DNA of 64,000 nucleotides from Pseudomonas sp. GM41(2012) (GTDB lineage Bacteria; Pseudomonadota; Gammaproteobacteria; Pseudomonadales; Pseudomonadaceae): the NCBI RefSeq assembly GCF_000282315.2, contig NZ_AKJN02000007.1:1054001-1118000 (forward strand), read 5' to 3'. Made by a program: the position numbers and the translations under genes. Of this stretch, positions 1-8,699 are shown one piece after another; positions within the stretch are counted from its first letter, which is position 1; each line of letters opens with the position of its first letter. The notes beneath the pieces were generated by a model that was given only the letters and a program-made list of their open reading frames with translations, was not told the origin of the DNA and did not search any database.

Positions 1-1
1 G

Positions 2-451
2 ATTATTGTGATAAAAGTGCTGGCGCCGGGCTTTTATGCGCAACAAAACATCCGCACACCGGTAAAAATCGCGATTTTTACCCTGATCGTTACCCAGTTG
101 TTCAACCTGGTATTGATCGGCCCGCTGGCCCACGCCGGTCTGGCGCTGGCCATCAGCATCGGCGCGTGCATTAACGCCGGCCTGCTGTTCTATCAGCTGC
201 GCAAGCAGCAGATGTATGAGCCGCAACCGGGGTGGGCGAAGTTTGGCTTCAAGCTAGTGATAGCCGTGTTAGTGATGTCTGCTGTATTGCTGCTTGGAAT
301 GCATTTCATGCCAGCCTGGGATCAAGGGCATATGCTGGAGAGGTTCCTGCGTCTGGGCGCATTGGTCATTGCCGGTGTGGTGGCTTATTTCGGCATGTTG
401 CTGTTGATGGGCTTCCGTTTGCGCGACTTCAATCGCAAGGCGCTGAGCTGA
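2..451 (+). CDS. murJ: Lipid II flippase MurJ (MviN), C-terminal part
   Basis: This is the last 149 codons of a membrane protein cut by the left edge of the window. It contains several hydrophobic helices separated by short loops, and a motif near its start (KVLAPGFYAQQN) that is typical of the later helices of MurJ. MurJ flips the peptidoglycan precursor lipid II across the inner membrane. The neighbour order murJ-ribF-ileS-lspA is standard in Pseudomonas and supports the call. The protein ends in a basic tail (RLRDFNRKALS). The start and the catalytic central cavity lie outside the window. Confidence 0.9.
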   Translation: MIVIKVLAPGFYAQQNIRTPVKIAIFTLIVTQLFNLVLIGPLAHAGLALAISIGACINAGLLFYQLRKQQMYEPQPGWAKFGFKLVIAVLVMSAVLLLGMHFMPAWDQGHMLERFLRLGALVIAGVVAYFGMLLLMGFRLRDFNRKALS

Positions 452-546
452 GGTTGCGACCTCGATAAACACGGGCGAATCGACGGTTTTGTCGGCTCGA
501 TCACTTTGGGTTACGGTGTTGCCTGTCGTCGGCCGCCGGGTGTGGT

Positions 547-552
547 TATAAT
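547..552 (+). promoter_or_regulatory. Candidate -10 box upstream of ribF
   Basis: A perfect TATAAT hexamer lies 28 bases before the ribF start codon. The -35 region 17 bases upstream (TGTCGT at 524-529) is poor, so the promoter call is tentative. No riboflavin (FMN) riboswitch-like fold was recognised in the 130 bases between murJ and ribF. Confidence 0.4.
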
Positions 553-580
553 CGACCACTTTATGAGCAAGAAGCGCGTT

Positions 581-1531
581 ATGCAGCTGGTTCGAGGCCT
601 CCACAACCTGCGCCCCCAGCATCGGGGCTGTGTCGCCACTATTGGCAACTTTGACGGTGTTCACCGTGGCCACCAGGCTATCCTGGCGAGGCTCCGTGAG
701 CGTGCGCTCGAGTTGGGCGTGCCCAGCTGCGTGGTGATTTTTGAGCCGCAGCCGCGAGAGTTCTTCGCGCCGGACACGGCTCCGGCCCGTCTGGCCCGGC
801 TGCGGGACAAACTGCAGCTGCTGGCCGAAGAGGGTGTCGACCGGGTCCTGTGCCTGGCCTTCAACCAGCGCTTGAGCAAGCTCAGCGCCGCCGAATTCGT
901 CGATACCATTCTGGTGGACGGCCTCGGTGTACAACATCTTGAGGTCGGTGACGATTTCCGTTTCGGCTGTGACCGGGTAGGGGATTTCGATTTCCTGCAA
1001 CAGGCTGGCGTCCTGCAGGGCTTTACCGTCGAAGCGGCGCAGACCGTGGAGCTTGACGGTATTCGCGTCAGCAGCACCCAGGTCCGCAATGCCCTAGCGG
1101 CTGCCGATTTTGCTTTGGCCGAGCGACTGCTCGGTCGTCCGTTCCGGATTGCCGGGCGGGTCCTGCATGGCCAGAAGCTGGCGCGCCAATTGGGGACGCC
1201 GACGGCCAACATACAACTCAAGCGTCGTCGCGTGCCGCTGACCGGGGTTTACCTGGTCAACGTCGACATCGACGGCAAGACCTGGCCAGGCGTCGCCAAC
1301 ATTGGCGTGCGGCCAACCGTTCAAGGTGATGGCAAAGCCCACCTCGAAGTGCATCTTTTAGATTTTGCCGGCGATCTGTATGACCGGCGTTTGACGGTGG
1401 TTTTCCACCACAAGCTGCGTGAAGAGCAGCGTTTCGCCTCTCTGGAGGCGCTTAAGACGGCGATCAATGCGGATGTTGCCGCCGCCCGTGCCCTGTCGCA
1501 CCTAGCGCCAATCGCTAATGAAGAGCCTTAA
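581..1531 (+). CDS. ribF: Bifunctional riboflavin kinase / FAD synthetase RibF
   Basis: This 316-residue enzyme phosphorylates riboflavin to FMN and then adenylylates FMN to FAD. The N-terminal nucleotidyltransferase half shows the ATP-binding signature IGNFDGVHRGH at about residues 18-28. The C-terminal flavokinase half shows GTPTANI and GVYLV, the usual ribityl and ATP contacts. The ATG at 581 is preferred over in-frame starts at 506 and 563 because the family begins just before the conserved RGLHN segment. The stop codon TAA at 1529-1531 directly abuts the ileS ATG, so the two genes are very likely cotranscribed and translationally linked. Confidence 0.95.
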   Translation: MQLVRGLHNLRPQHRGCVATIGNFDGVHRGHQAILARLRERALELGVPSCVVIFEPQPREFFAPDTAPARLARLRDKLQLLAEEGVDRVLCLAFNQRLSKLSAAEFVDTILVDGLGVQHLEVGDDFRFGCDRVGDFDFLQQAGVLQGFTVEAAQTVELDGIRVSSTQVRNALAAADFALAERLLGRPFRIAGRVLHGQKLARQLGTPTANIQLKRRRVPLTGVYLVNVDIDGKTWPGVANIGVRPTVQGDGKAHLEVHLLDFAGDLYDRRLTVVFHHKLREEQRFASLEALKTAINADVAAARALSHLAPIANEEP

Positions 1532-4363
1532 ATGACCGACTATAAAGCCACGCTAAACCTTCCGGACACCGCCTTCCCAATGAAGGCCGGCCTGCCTCAG
1601 CGCGAACCGCAGATTCTGCAGCGCTGGGACAGCATTGGCCTGTACGGTAAGTTGCGCGAGATTGGCAAGGATCGTCCGAAGTTCGTACTTCACGACGGTC
1701 CTCCGTACGCCAACGGCACGATTCACATCGGTCATGCGCTGAACAAGATTCTCAAGGACATGATCATCCGCTCGAAAACCCTGTCGGGCTTCGACGCGCC
1801 TTATGTTCCGGGCTGGGACTGCCACGGTCTGCCGATCGAGCACAAAGTCGAAGTGACCCACGGTAAAAACCTGGGCGCGGACAAGACCCGCGAACTGTGC
1901 CGTGCCTACGCCACCGAGCAGATCGAAGGCCAGAAGTCCGAATTCATCCGTCTGGGCGTGTTGGGCGACTTTGCCAACCCGTACAAGACCATGGACTTCA
2001 AAAACGAGGCCGGTGAAATTCGTGCCTTGGCAGAAATCGTCAAGGGCGGTTTCGTGTTCAAGGGCCTGAAGCCTGTGAACTGGTGCTTCGACTGCGGTTC
2101 GGCCCTGGCTGAAGCAGAAGTCGAGTACGAGAACAAAAAGTCCTCGACCATCGACGTGGCGTTCCCGATTGCCGACGAAGCCAGGCTGGCTGCCGCTTTC
2201 GGTCTGCCTGCGCTGGGTAAACCTGCCTCGATCGTGATCTGGACCACCACCCCGTGGACCATCCCGGCCAACCAGGCATTGAACGTTCACCCGGAATTCA
2301 ACTACGCCCTGGTCGATGTCGGCGACAAACTGCTGGTGCTGGCGGAAGAGCTGGTCGAGTCGTGCCTGGCCCGTTACAACCTGGAAGGCTCGGTCATCGC
2401 GACCACCACCGGTAAAGAGCTGGAACTGATCAACTTCCGTCACCCGTTCTACGATCGCCTGTCGCCGGTTTACCTGGCCGACTACGTTGAACTGGGCGCT
2501 GGCACCGGCGTGGTTCACTCCTCGCCGGCCTACGGCGTAGACGACTTCGTGACCTGCAAGAAGTACGGCATGGTCAACGATGACATCATCAATCCGGTTC
2601 AAAGCAACGGCGTTTACGTACCGTCGCTGGAATTCTTCGGCGGCCAGTTCATCTGGAAGGCCAACCCGGCCATCGTCGACAAGTTGACCGAAGTCGGTGC
2701 GCTGCTGCACACCAGCATCATCGAACACAGCTACATGCACTGCTGGCGTCACAAGACCCCGCTGATCTACCGCGCCACCGCGCAGTGGTTCATCGGCATG
2801 GACAAAGAGCCTGTGACCGGCGACACCCTGCGCAAGCGGGCGATCAAAGCCATCGAAGAGACCAAGTTCGTTCCGGCCTGGGGCCAGGCGCGCCTGCACT
2901 CGATGATCGCCAACCGTCCTGACTGGTGCATCTCCCGTCAGCGCAACTGGGGCGTGCCGATCCCGTTCTTCCTGAACAAGGAAAGCGGCGAGCTGCACCC
3001 ACGTACTGCTGAATTGATGGAAGAAGTCGCCAAGCGCGTCGAAGTCGAAGGCATCGAAGCCTGGTTCAAGATGGACGCCGCCGAGTTGCTCGGTGACGAA
3101 GCGCCGCAGTACGACAAGATCAGCGACACTCTGGACGTCTGGTTCGATTCGGGCACCACGCACTGGCACGTTCTGCGCGGTTCGCACTCGATGGGCCACG
3201 AAACCGGTCCACGTGCCGACCTGTACCTGGAAGGTTCGGACCAACACCGTGGCTGGTTCCACTCGTCGTTGCTGACCGGTTGCGCCATCGACAACCACGC
3301 GCCATACCGCGAGCTGCTGACTCACGGCTTCACCGTCGACGAGTCCGGTCGCAAGATGTCCAAGTCCCTGGGCAACGTGATCGCGCCGCAAAAGGTCAAC
3401 GACACCCTGGGCGCCGACATCATGCGTCTGTGGGTTGCTTCCACCGATTACTCGGGTGAAATGGCAGTTTCCGAGCAGATCCTGCAACGCAGTGCGGACG
3501 CCTACCGGCGGATCCGTAACACCGCGCGCTTCCTGCTCTCCAACCTGACCGGCTTCAACCCGGCCACCGACATCCTGCCGGCCGAAGAAATGCTGGCGCT
3601 GGACCGTTGGGCCGTGGATCGCACCCTGCTGCTGCAACGCGAGCTGCAAGAGCACTACGGTGAATACCGCTTCTGGAACGTCTACTCCAAGATCCACAAC
3701 TTCTGCGTGCAGGAGTTGGGCGGTTTCTACCTCGACATCATCAAGGACCGTCAGTACACCACTGGCGCCAACAGCAAGGCCCGCCGTTCGGCGCAAACCG
3801 CGCTGTACCACATCTCCGAAGCGCTGGTGCGCTGGATCGCGCCGATCCTCGCGTTCACCGCTGACGAACTGTGGGAATACCTGCCGGGCGAGCGTAACGA
3901 ATCGGTAATGCTCAACACCTGGTACGAAGGTCTGACCGAGCTGCCGGAAAACGTCGAGCTGGACCGCGCCTACTGGGAGCGGATCATGGCGGTGAAGGTC
4001 GCGGTCAACAAGGAAATGGAAATCCAGCGCGCGGCCAAGGCCGTCGGTGGCAACCTGCAAGCCGAAGTGACGCTGTACGCCGAAGAGGCGCTGAGCGCCG
4101 ACCTGGCCAAGCTGAGCAACGAACTGCGCTTCGTATTGATCACCTCGACCGCGACCGTTGCACCGTTCGTTCAGGCGCCGGCCGATGCCGTGGTCACCGA
4201 AGTCAGCGGTTTGAAACTGCAAGTGGTCAAGTCGAGCCACGCCAAGTGCGCCCGTTGCTGGCACTGCCGTGAAGACGTCGGTGTGAACCCGGAGCATCCG
4301 GAAATCTGCGGTCGTTGCGTCGACAACATCAGCGGCGCTGGCGAGGTTCGTCACTATGCCTAA
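1532..4363 (+). CDS. ileS: Isoleucyl-tRNA synthetase
   Basis: This 943-residue class I synthetase charges tRNA-Ile. The HIGH signature is present near residue 66 (TIHIGHALNK), and the KMSKS loop is present near residue 610 (GRKMSKSLGN). The CP1 editing domain lies between them. The C-terminus carries a zinc site of two CxxC pairs (CARCWHC and CGRCV), as in the bacterial type of IleRS. The length matches the usual 940 or so. It starts immediately after ribF and overlaps lspA by eight bases, forming a ribF-ileS-lspA-fkpB transcription unit. Confidence 0.98.
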   Translation: MTDYKATLNLPDTAFPMKAGLPQREPQILQRWDSIGLYGKLREIGKDRPKFVLHDGPPYANGTIHIGHALNKILKDMIIRSKTLSGFDAPYVPGWDCHGLPIEHKVEVTHGKNLGADKTRELCRAYATEQIEGQKSEFIRLGVLGDFANPYKTMDFKNEAGEIRALAEIVKGGFVFKGLKPVNWCFDCGSALAEAEVEYENKKSSTIDVAFPIADEARLAAAFGLPALGKPASIVIWTTTPWTIPANQALNVHPEFNYALVDVGDKLLVLAEELVESCLARYNLEGSVIATTTGKELELINFRHPFYDRLSPVYLADYVELGAGTGVVHSSPAYGVDDFVTCKKYGMVNDDIINPVQSNGVYVPSLEFFGGQFIWKANPAIVDKLTEVGALLHTSIIEHSYMHCWRHKTPLIYRATAQWFIGMDKEPVTGDTLRKRAIKAIEETKFVPAWGQARLHSMIANRPDWCISRQRNWGVPIPFFLNKESGELHPRTAELMEEVAKRVEVEGIEAWFKMDAAELLGDEAPQYDKISDTLDVWFDSGTTHWHVLRGSHSMGHETGPRADLYLEGSDQHRGWFHSSLLTGCAIDNHAPYRELLTHGFTVDESGRKMSKSLGNVIAPQKVNDTLGADIMRLWVASTDYSGEMAVSEQILQRSADAYRRIRNTARFLLSNLTGFNPATDILPAEEMLALDRWAVDRTLLLQRELQEHYGEYRFWNVYSKIHNFCVQELGGFYLDIIKDRQYTTGANSKARRSAQTALYHISEALVRWIAPILAFTADELWEYLPGERNESVMLNTWYEGLTELPENVELDRAYWERIMAVKVAVNKEMEIQRAAKAVGGNLQAEVTLYAEEALSADLAKLSNELRFVLITSTATVAPFVQAPADAVVTEVSGLKLQVVKSSHAKCARCWHCREDVGVNPEHPEICGRCVDNISGAGEVRHYA

Positions 4364-4868
4364 TGCGGCTGGCCGTTTCGGACGGCTGAGCTGGCTCTGG
4401 TTGAGTTTGCTGGTCCTGGTCATCGACCAGGCCAGCAAGTTCTACTTCGAAGGCAAGCTCGAGATGTTCCAGCAAATCGTGGTGATCCCCGATTTGTTCA
4501 GCTGGACCCTGGCCTATAACACGGGCGCGGCATTCAGCTTCCTGGCCGACAGTTCCGGCTGGCAGCGCTGGTTGTTTGCCCTGATCGCGGTCGTGGTCAG
4601 TGCGGTGCTGGTAGTGTGGCTCAAGCGTCTGGGGCGCAACGAAACCTGGCTGGCCGTCGCTTTGGCGCTGGTGCTGGGTGGCGCGCTGGGTAATCTGTAC
4701 GACCGCATTGCCCTGGGCCATGTGATCGATTTCATTCTGGTGCATTGGCAGAACCGCTGGTATTTCCCGGCGTTCAACTTTGCCGACAGTGCAATCTCTG
4801 TCGGTGCCGTAATGCTTGCGCTGGACATGTTCAAAAGTAAGAAAACCGGAGAAGCCGTTCATGACTGA
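4356..4868 (+). CDS. lspA: Lipoprotein signal peptidase (signal peptidase II)
   Basis: LspA is an inner-membrane aspartyl protease that removes the signal peptide of diacylated prolipoproteins. This 170-residue protein has four hydrophobic helices and the family motifs: VIDQASKFY near the N-terminus, NTGAAFS, and the two catalytic aspartate segments GNLYDRIALGHVIDF and FNFADSAI. Its start overlaps the end of ileS and its stop overlaps the ATG of fkpB, so expression is coupled to both. The pairing of ileS with lspA is conserved widely among proteobacteria. Confidence 0.97.
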   Translation: MPNAAGRFGRLSWLWLSLLVLVIDQASKFYFEGKLEMFQQIVVIPDLFSWTLAYNTGAAFSFLADSSGWQRWLFALIAVVVSAVLVVWLKRLGRNETWLAVALALVLGGALGNLYDRIALGHVIDFILVHWQNRWYFPAFNFADSAISVGAVMLALDMFKSKKTGEAVHD

Positions 4869-5313
4869 ACAGGTATTGGCTGAGCAACGCATCCGCCAGA
4901 ACACGGAAGTCACCTTGCACTTTGCACTGCGCCTGGAGAACGGCGACACCGTCGACAGCACCTTCGACAAAGCCCCGGCGACCTTCAAGGTCGGTGACGG
5001 CAACCTGTTGCCAGGGTTCGAAGCAGCGCTGTTCGGCTTCAAGGCTGGCGACAAGCGTACGCTGACGATTCAGCCGGAAAACGCTTTTGGCCAACCCAAC
5101 CCGCAGAACGTACAGATCATCCCTCGCTCGCAGTTCAAGGACATGGAACTGTCGCCTGGCTTGCTGGTGATCTTCAACGATGCGGCCAATACTGAGTTGC
5201 CCGGTGTAGTGAAGACATTCGATGACGAGCAAGTGACCATCGACTTCAACCACCCGCTGGCCGGCAAGACATTGACCTTTGACGTCGAGATCATCAACGT
5301 CAAATCGCTCTAA
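4861..5313 (+). CDS. fkpB: FKBP-type peptidyl-prolyl isomerase FkpB/SlpA
   Basis: This 150-residue protein is a SlyD-like FKBP. It shows the interrupted FKBP fold: the front segment VTLHFALRLENGDTVDST, the GDGNLLPGFE turn, and an inserted flap (QPENAFGQPNP) before the end of the FKBP sheet (TIDFNHPLAGKTLTFDVEI). It lacks the metal-binding His-rich tail of SlyD. The ATG at 4861 overlaps the lspA stop, and the longer in-frame start at 4816 would lie inside lspA and is unlikely. It probably assists folding in the cytoplasm. It is the usual partner between lspA and ispH in Pseudomonas. Confidence 0.93.
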   Translation: MTEQVLAEQRIRQNTEVTLHFALRLENGDTVDSTFDKAPATFKVGDGNLLPGFEAALFGFKAGDKRTLTIQPENAFGQPNPQNVQIIPRSQFKDMELSPGLLVIFNDAANTELPGVVKTFDDEQVTIDFNHPLAGKTLTFDVEIINVKSL

Positions 5314-5315
5314 CG

Positions 5316-5408
5316 TGTAGGAGCTGAGCTTGCTCGCGATGGCGTCATGACATTCAACATCAATGTTGACTGAAACATCGCCATCGCGAGCAAACTCAGC
5401 TCCTACAG
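5316..5408. repeat. Paired REP element (REPIN) 1, fkpB-ispH
   Basis: Two inverted copies of a short repeat (TGTAGGAGCTGAGCTTGCTC and its complement) flank a central loop of about 40 bases containing ATTCAACATCAATGTTGA. It can form a long cruciform or RNA hairpin between fkpB and ispH. It is one of nine related copies in this window. It may act as a transcription attenuator or mRNA stabiliser. That role is inferred. Confidence 0.9.
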
Positions 5409-5453
5409 GGTTGTAATGATCTAACTTCTTGCGCGCAAGACACGAGGCACAGC

Positions 5454-6401
5454 ATGCAAATCAAACTCGCCAACCCCCGTGGCTTCTGCGCCGGTGTGGA
5501 CCGGGCAATCGAAATCGTCAACCGCGCCCTGGAAGTTTTCGGGCCGCCGATCTACGTGCGCCACGAAGTGGTCCACAATAAATTCGTCGTCGAAGACCTG
5601 CGTGCTCGCGGGGCGATTTTCGTCGAAGAACTGGATCAGGTGCCGGACGACGTCATCGTGATCTTCAGTGCCCACGGTGTTTCCCAGGCCGTGCGCACCG
5701 AAGCCGCCGGTCGTGGCCTGAAGGTGTTCGACGCCACTTGCCCGCTGGTGACCAAGGTACACATCGAAGTGGCACGCTACAGCCGCGACGGCCGTGAATG
5801 CATTCTCATCGGCCACGCCGGTCATCCGGAAGTCGAAGGCACCATGGGCCAGTACGATGGCAGCAATGGTGGCGCGATCTATCTGGTCGAAGACGAGAAA
5901 GACGTCGCCGAATTGCAGGTGAACAACCCTGAAAAACTGGCGTTCGTGACCCAGACCACCCTGTCCATGGACGATACCAGCCGCGTCATCGACGCACTGC
6001 GTACTCGCTTCCCGGCGATCGGTGGCCCGCGCAAGGACGACATCTGCTACGCCACGCAAAACCGTCAGGACGCGGTCAAGCAACTCGCCGACGAATGCGA
6101 CGTGGTCCTGGTGGTCGGCAGCCCGAACAGCTCCAACTCCAATCGCCTGCGTGAACTGGCCGAGCGCATGGCCACCCCGGCCTACCTGATCGACGGTGCC
6201 GAAGACCTGCAAAAGAGCTGGTTCGACGGTGTCGAGCGAATCGGCATCACCGCTGGTGCCTCCGCACCGGAAGTGCTGGTGCGTGGCGTGATCCAGCAAT
6301 TGCAGGCGTGGGGCGCTACCGGTGCCGATGAGCTGGCCGGTCGCGAGGAGAACATTACCTTCTCCATGCCTAAAGAGTTGCGCGTCCGCTCCCTGCTTTA
6401 A
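5454..6401 (+). CDS. ispH: 4-hydroxy-3-methylbut-2-enyl diphosphate reductase IspH
   Basis: IspH makes IPP and DMAPP in the last step of the MEP isoprenoid pathway, using a [4Fe-4S] cluster. The three cluster cysteines are visible in RGFCAGVDRA, DATCPLVTK and DDICYATQNRQ. The substrate-binding segments SAHGVS, GHAGHPEVEGT and GSPNSSNS are also present. The length of 315 residues is normal. Its last 32 bases overlap the convergent fimT-like gene on the opposite strand. The position beside the minor pilin genes matches other Pseudomonas genomes, where it is often called lytB. Confidence 0.97.
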   Translation: MQIKLANPRGFCAGVDRAIEIVNRALEVFGPPIYVRHEVVHNKFVVEDLRARGAIFVEELDQVPDDVIVIFSAHGVSQAVRTEAAGRGLKVFDATCPLVTKVHIEVARYSRDGRECILIGHAGHPEVEGTMGQYDGSNGGAIYLVEDEKDVAELQVNNPEKLAFVTQTTLSMDDTSRVIDALRTRFPAIGGPRKDDICYATQNRQDAVKQLADECDVVLVVGSPNSSNSNRLRELAERMATPAYLIDGAEDLQKSWFDGVERIGITAGASAPEVLVRGVIQQLQAWGATGADELAGREENITFSMPKELRVRSLL

Positions 6402-6927
6402 CGCTTTTGCCCCCTGGGCACAGCGCCTGCTCAGCCTTATGGCTGCGCAGGCTGACGCGACCGGTCGCGGCCAGCACCACTTGGAGCTGAGTGACCGGTT
6501 CGCGGGCTGCGCAAATGTGCAGTGTCCCCGCTTGAAAGGCCCGTCCGGGCATCTGTGGCTCGCCAATACTGTTGAAGCGTATGTATCGCCTGACCGGCCA
6601 ATTGCCGACAATCGGCACCTCAGCGCCACTCGCGCGCTCAATCAGCAGCGGATTGCTGTTGTCCTCCGCCCCTTTGCCACTGATATCCAGAATGATCCGC
6701 CAGCCCTGACTCCAGTCGCCGTTGATGCCGTGAATCACGACGCTCTGGTTGCGTGTGATGGCAACGGTTCTGGCGTTGCGTATACCGCTGATAAGCGACT
6801 CTGCCACCTGTTCGCGATGGTTCGATTCAGTCAGTGCAGCAAACGCCGGACTGACCAACAGCAGAACAATCCCGACAATTGTCAGTCCCATGAGCAGTTC
6901 GATCAGGCTGAAACCTCGCTGATGCAT
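6370..6927 (-). CDS. fimT: FimT/GspH-type minor pseudopilin
   Basis: A 185-residue minor pilin. The N-terminus MHQRG/FSLIELLMG is a type III prepilin signal cleaved by PilD after the Gly, with Glu at +5 of the mature protein, followed by a 20-residue hydrophobic helix. The C-terminal part shows the GspH-like pattern with the conserved late segment VLAATGRVS. A good ribosome site (GGGAGG) precedes the ATG at 6927, and the longer reading frame upstream is rejected. It is divergent from fimU and its 3' end overlaps ispH by 32 bases. FimT in other species binds DNA during natural transformation. Whether this one does is not shown here. Confidence 0.85.
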   Translation of the reverse strand: MHQRGFSLIELLMGLTIVGIVLLLVSPAFAALTESNHREQVAESLISGIRNARTVAITRNQSVVIHGINGDWSQGWRIILDISGKGAEDNSNPLLIERASGAEVPIVGNWPVRRYIRFNSIGEPQMPGRAFQAGTLHICAAREPVTQLQVVLAATGRVSLRSHKAEQALCPGGKSVKAGSGRATL

Positions 6928-7058
6928 GTCATCTCCCTCCCTGGAGTGCTGCGGCCCGCGCGATCCCTGCGCGAGTAATGGCAAAACAACCGTACATCCG
7001 CCGGTCGAATGTTCTAGCGTGTAGAAGCAGGTATAGCCGACGGCAACGGAGGGCACCG

Positions 7059-7532
7059 ATGGATCATCGTACAAAAGGTTTCACGCTGATCGAGTTGCTG
7101 GTCGCGCTCGCGGTGTTTCTGGTCCTGATCACGCTGGTCGTACCGGCGTTTACCCGTTCGGTGCAAATCACCAAGGCCGACACCGAAATCGGCGATCTGC
7201 AACGCGGACTCAATTTCGCCCGACTGGAGGCTATCGACCGTGGTGTCACCACCCGGCTGCGCCCGACGGCTGGCGGCAGCGTCTGGAGCGGAGAATTAAC
7301 GGTCTTTGACGGTACTGGCAATCCGGCCAATGTATTGCGGGTTGTTCCAGCGATGAGCAGCGGCGCGACTCTGACGCTAACCTCAGGAGTGACCGCCATC
7401 GATTTCAACAACCTTGGCGGGTTGTCGGCACCGTCCACGGCGGTGGTGATCAGCTACGTACGGGGGGCGGAAAGCAGGACACTGAATGTGTGTTTGAACG
7501 GACGAATTCTATTGGGTGGAAGCTGCGGATGA
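7059..7532 (+). CDS. fimU: Minor type IV pilin FimU (GspH family)
   Basis: This 157-residue protein starts MDHRTKG/FTLIELLVALAV, a canonical prepilin cleavage site with Glu5 in the mature form. The GspH/FimU domain follows. The ATG at 7059 has a strong ribosome site (GGAGGGC) and is chosen over the in-frame start at 6978. FimU is one of the core minor pilins that form the priming complex of the pilus with PilV, PilW, PilX and PilE. Its TGA overlaps the pilV ATG, and the following genes are coupled in the same way. Two cysteines near the C-terminus (VCLNG and GGSCG) may form a disulfide. Confidence 0.88.
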   Translation: MDHRTKGFTLIELLVALAVFLVLITLVVPAFTRSVQITKADTEIGDLQRGLNFARLEAIDRGVTTRLRPTAGGSVWSGELTVFDGTGNPANVLRVVPAMSSGATLTLTSGVTAIDFNNLGGLSAPSTAVVISYVRGAESRTLNVCLNGRILLGGSCG

Positions 7533-7978
7533 GGGGATGGAGCAAGCGTGCACAGGAGGGCATGACGCTGATCGAAGTCTTGGTTGCGTTGTTGATTCTC
7601 AGCGTGGGGCTGTTGGGGGCTGCGGCGATTCAGCTCAATGCGCTGAAGTACACGGACAGCGCGCGGATGACCAGCCAGGCGAGTTTTATCGCCTACGACA
7701 TGATGGACCGCATTCGCGCCAACTCCGGTGCCGACTACACCGTCACGCCTGCGACCTCGGGCAACCTGAGCGTCGCTCGGGATCAGGATCTCTACGACTT
7801 CACCACCAACATTGTCAATTTCGGCGGTGCCACTGCCACCGGTAGCGTTACGCTCAATCAGCGGGTGTACACCATCACCATCACCTGGGATGACTCGCGG
7901 GCGGCCAACACTGCCAATTCACGCCGTAGTTTCGTCCTGACCAGTCGCGCCACCCTTGATCCGGTGTCGACGCCATGA
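7529..7978 (+). CDS. pilV: Minor type IV pilin PilV
   Basis: This 149-residue pilin has the prepilin site EG/MTLIEVLVALLILSVGLLG, with Glu5 and the SVGLLG turn common in PilV. The ATG at 7529 overlaps the fimU stop (ATGA) and is preceded by GGTGGA at a good distance. An upstream in-frame ATG at 7490 lies within fimU and is less likely. PilV joins FimU, PilW and PilX in the tip complex that presents PilY1. It is the third gene of a tightly coupled operon. Confidence 0.88.
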   Translation: MRGWSKRAQEGMTLIEVLVALLILSVGLLGAAAIQLNALKYTDSARMTSQASFIAYDMMDRIRANSGADYTVTPATSGNLSVARDQDLYDFTTNIVNFGGATATGSVTLNQRVYTITITWDDSRAANTANSRRSFVLTSRATLDPVSTP

Positions 7979-8688
7979 ACCGGTCCAGCAGAGGTTTCGG
8001 CCTGATCGAGTTACTGATCGCCCTGGCGCTGAGTCTGGTCGTGGTCCTGGGTGTGGCGCAGATTTTCATCGCGGCCAAGAACACTTATGTCAGCCAGAAC
8101 ACCGCTGCCGCCATGCAGGAAGATGCGCGTTTCGTGCTGAGCAAGATGATTCAGGAAATTCGCATGGTCGGCATGTTCGGATGTCTGGGGGCGGTCACTG
8201 ATTCAAGCTCGGCGGGTGACTTCAATGCCAGCCAGACAACGCCCATCAATTGGGATAACGCCAACCTCAAACTGACCCTGGTGACAGCGGATGTCGGCAG
8301 CAGTGGCGGGGTACCGACCTGGACGGTGGTTTCTGATTGTCGGAACAATGCGACGGCCTACACCGGCGTCCGGGTTCCGGGGGCGGGAGAGCTGGCGTTT
8401 CCGATCCGGCGCTTGATCTACAGCTTCAACAACAATCAACTGCTGATGGGTGTCGGCAGCGGCACGCCGGCTCAGGCAGTGCTGGTGAACAACGTCAGTG
8501 CCTTCAACGTGAGCTTCGGCCTCGCCAGTTCCGCCAATGATGTGGCTGCCTCCAGTTACAGCAGTAACCCCACTGATCCGGCGCGCATCCGTAGTGTTCG
8601 CCTGACGTTGACCCTCACCGACCCGAACAACCGGGTAAGCAATCAAACCTTCAACGTGGTTGCCGCGCTGCGCAACCGCTTGCCATGA
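7975..8688 (+). CDS. pilW: Minor type IV pilin PilW
   Basis: This 237-residue protein begins MNRSSRG/FGLIELLIALALSL, a type III prepilin signal with Glu5. The size and the segment AAMQEDARFVLSKMIQEIRM are typical of PilW. Its body is rich in Ser, Thr, Gly and Asn, as expected for an extracellular beta-rich pilin head. The ATG overlaps the pilV stop. PilW is part of the pilus tip/priming complex with PilX and PilY1. Confidence 0.9.
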   Translation: MNRSSRGFGLIELLIALALSLVVVLGVAQIFIAAKNTYVSQNTAAAMQEDARFVLSKMIQEIRMVGMFGCLGAVTDSSSAGDFNASQTTPINWDNANLKLTLVTADVGSSGGVPTWTVVSDCRNNATAYTGVRVPGAGELAFPIRRLIYSFNNNQLLMGVGSGTPAQAVLVNNVSAFNVSFGLASSANDVAASSYSSNPTDPARIRSVRLTLTLTDPNNRVSNQTFNVVAALRNRLP

Positions 8689-8699
8689 GGGGAGGGCCG

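Noticed and set aside
1553..4438. A 961-codon open frame on the minus strand opposite ileS
   Set aside because: It is antisense to a certain gene and reflects GC-rich codon bias. Its protein is a low-complexity mix rich in Val, Gln, Asp and Arg, with no domain.
6928..7058. AlgR-like site upstream of fimU (CCGTACATC)
   Set aside because: It differs at two positions from the AlgR consensus CCGTTCGTC, too weak to report as a site.
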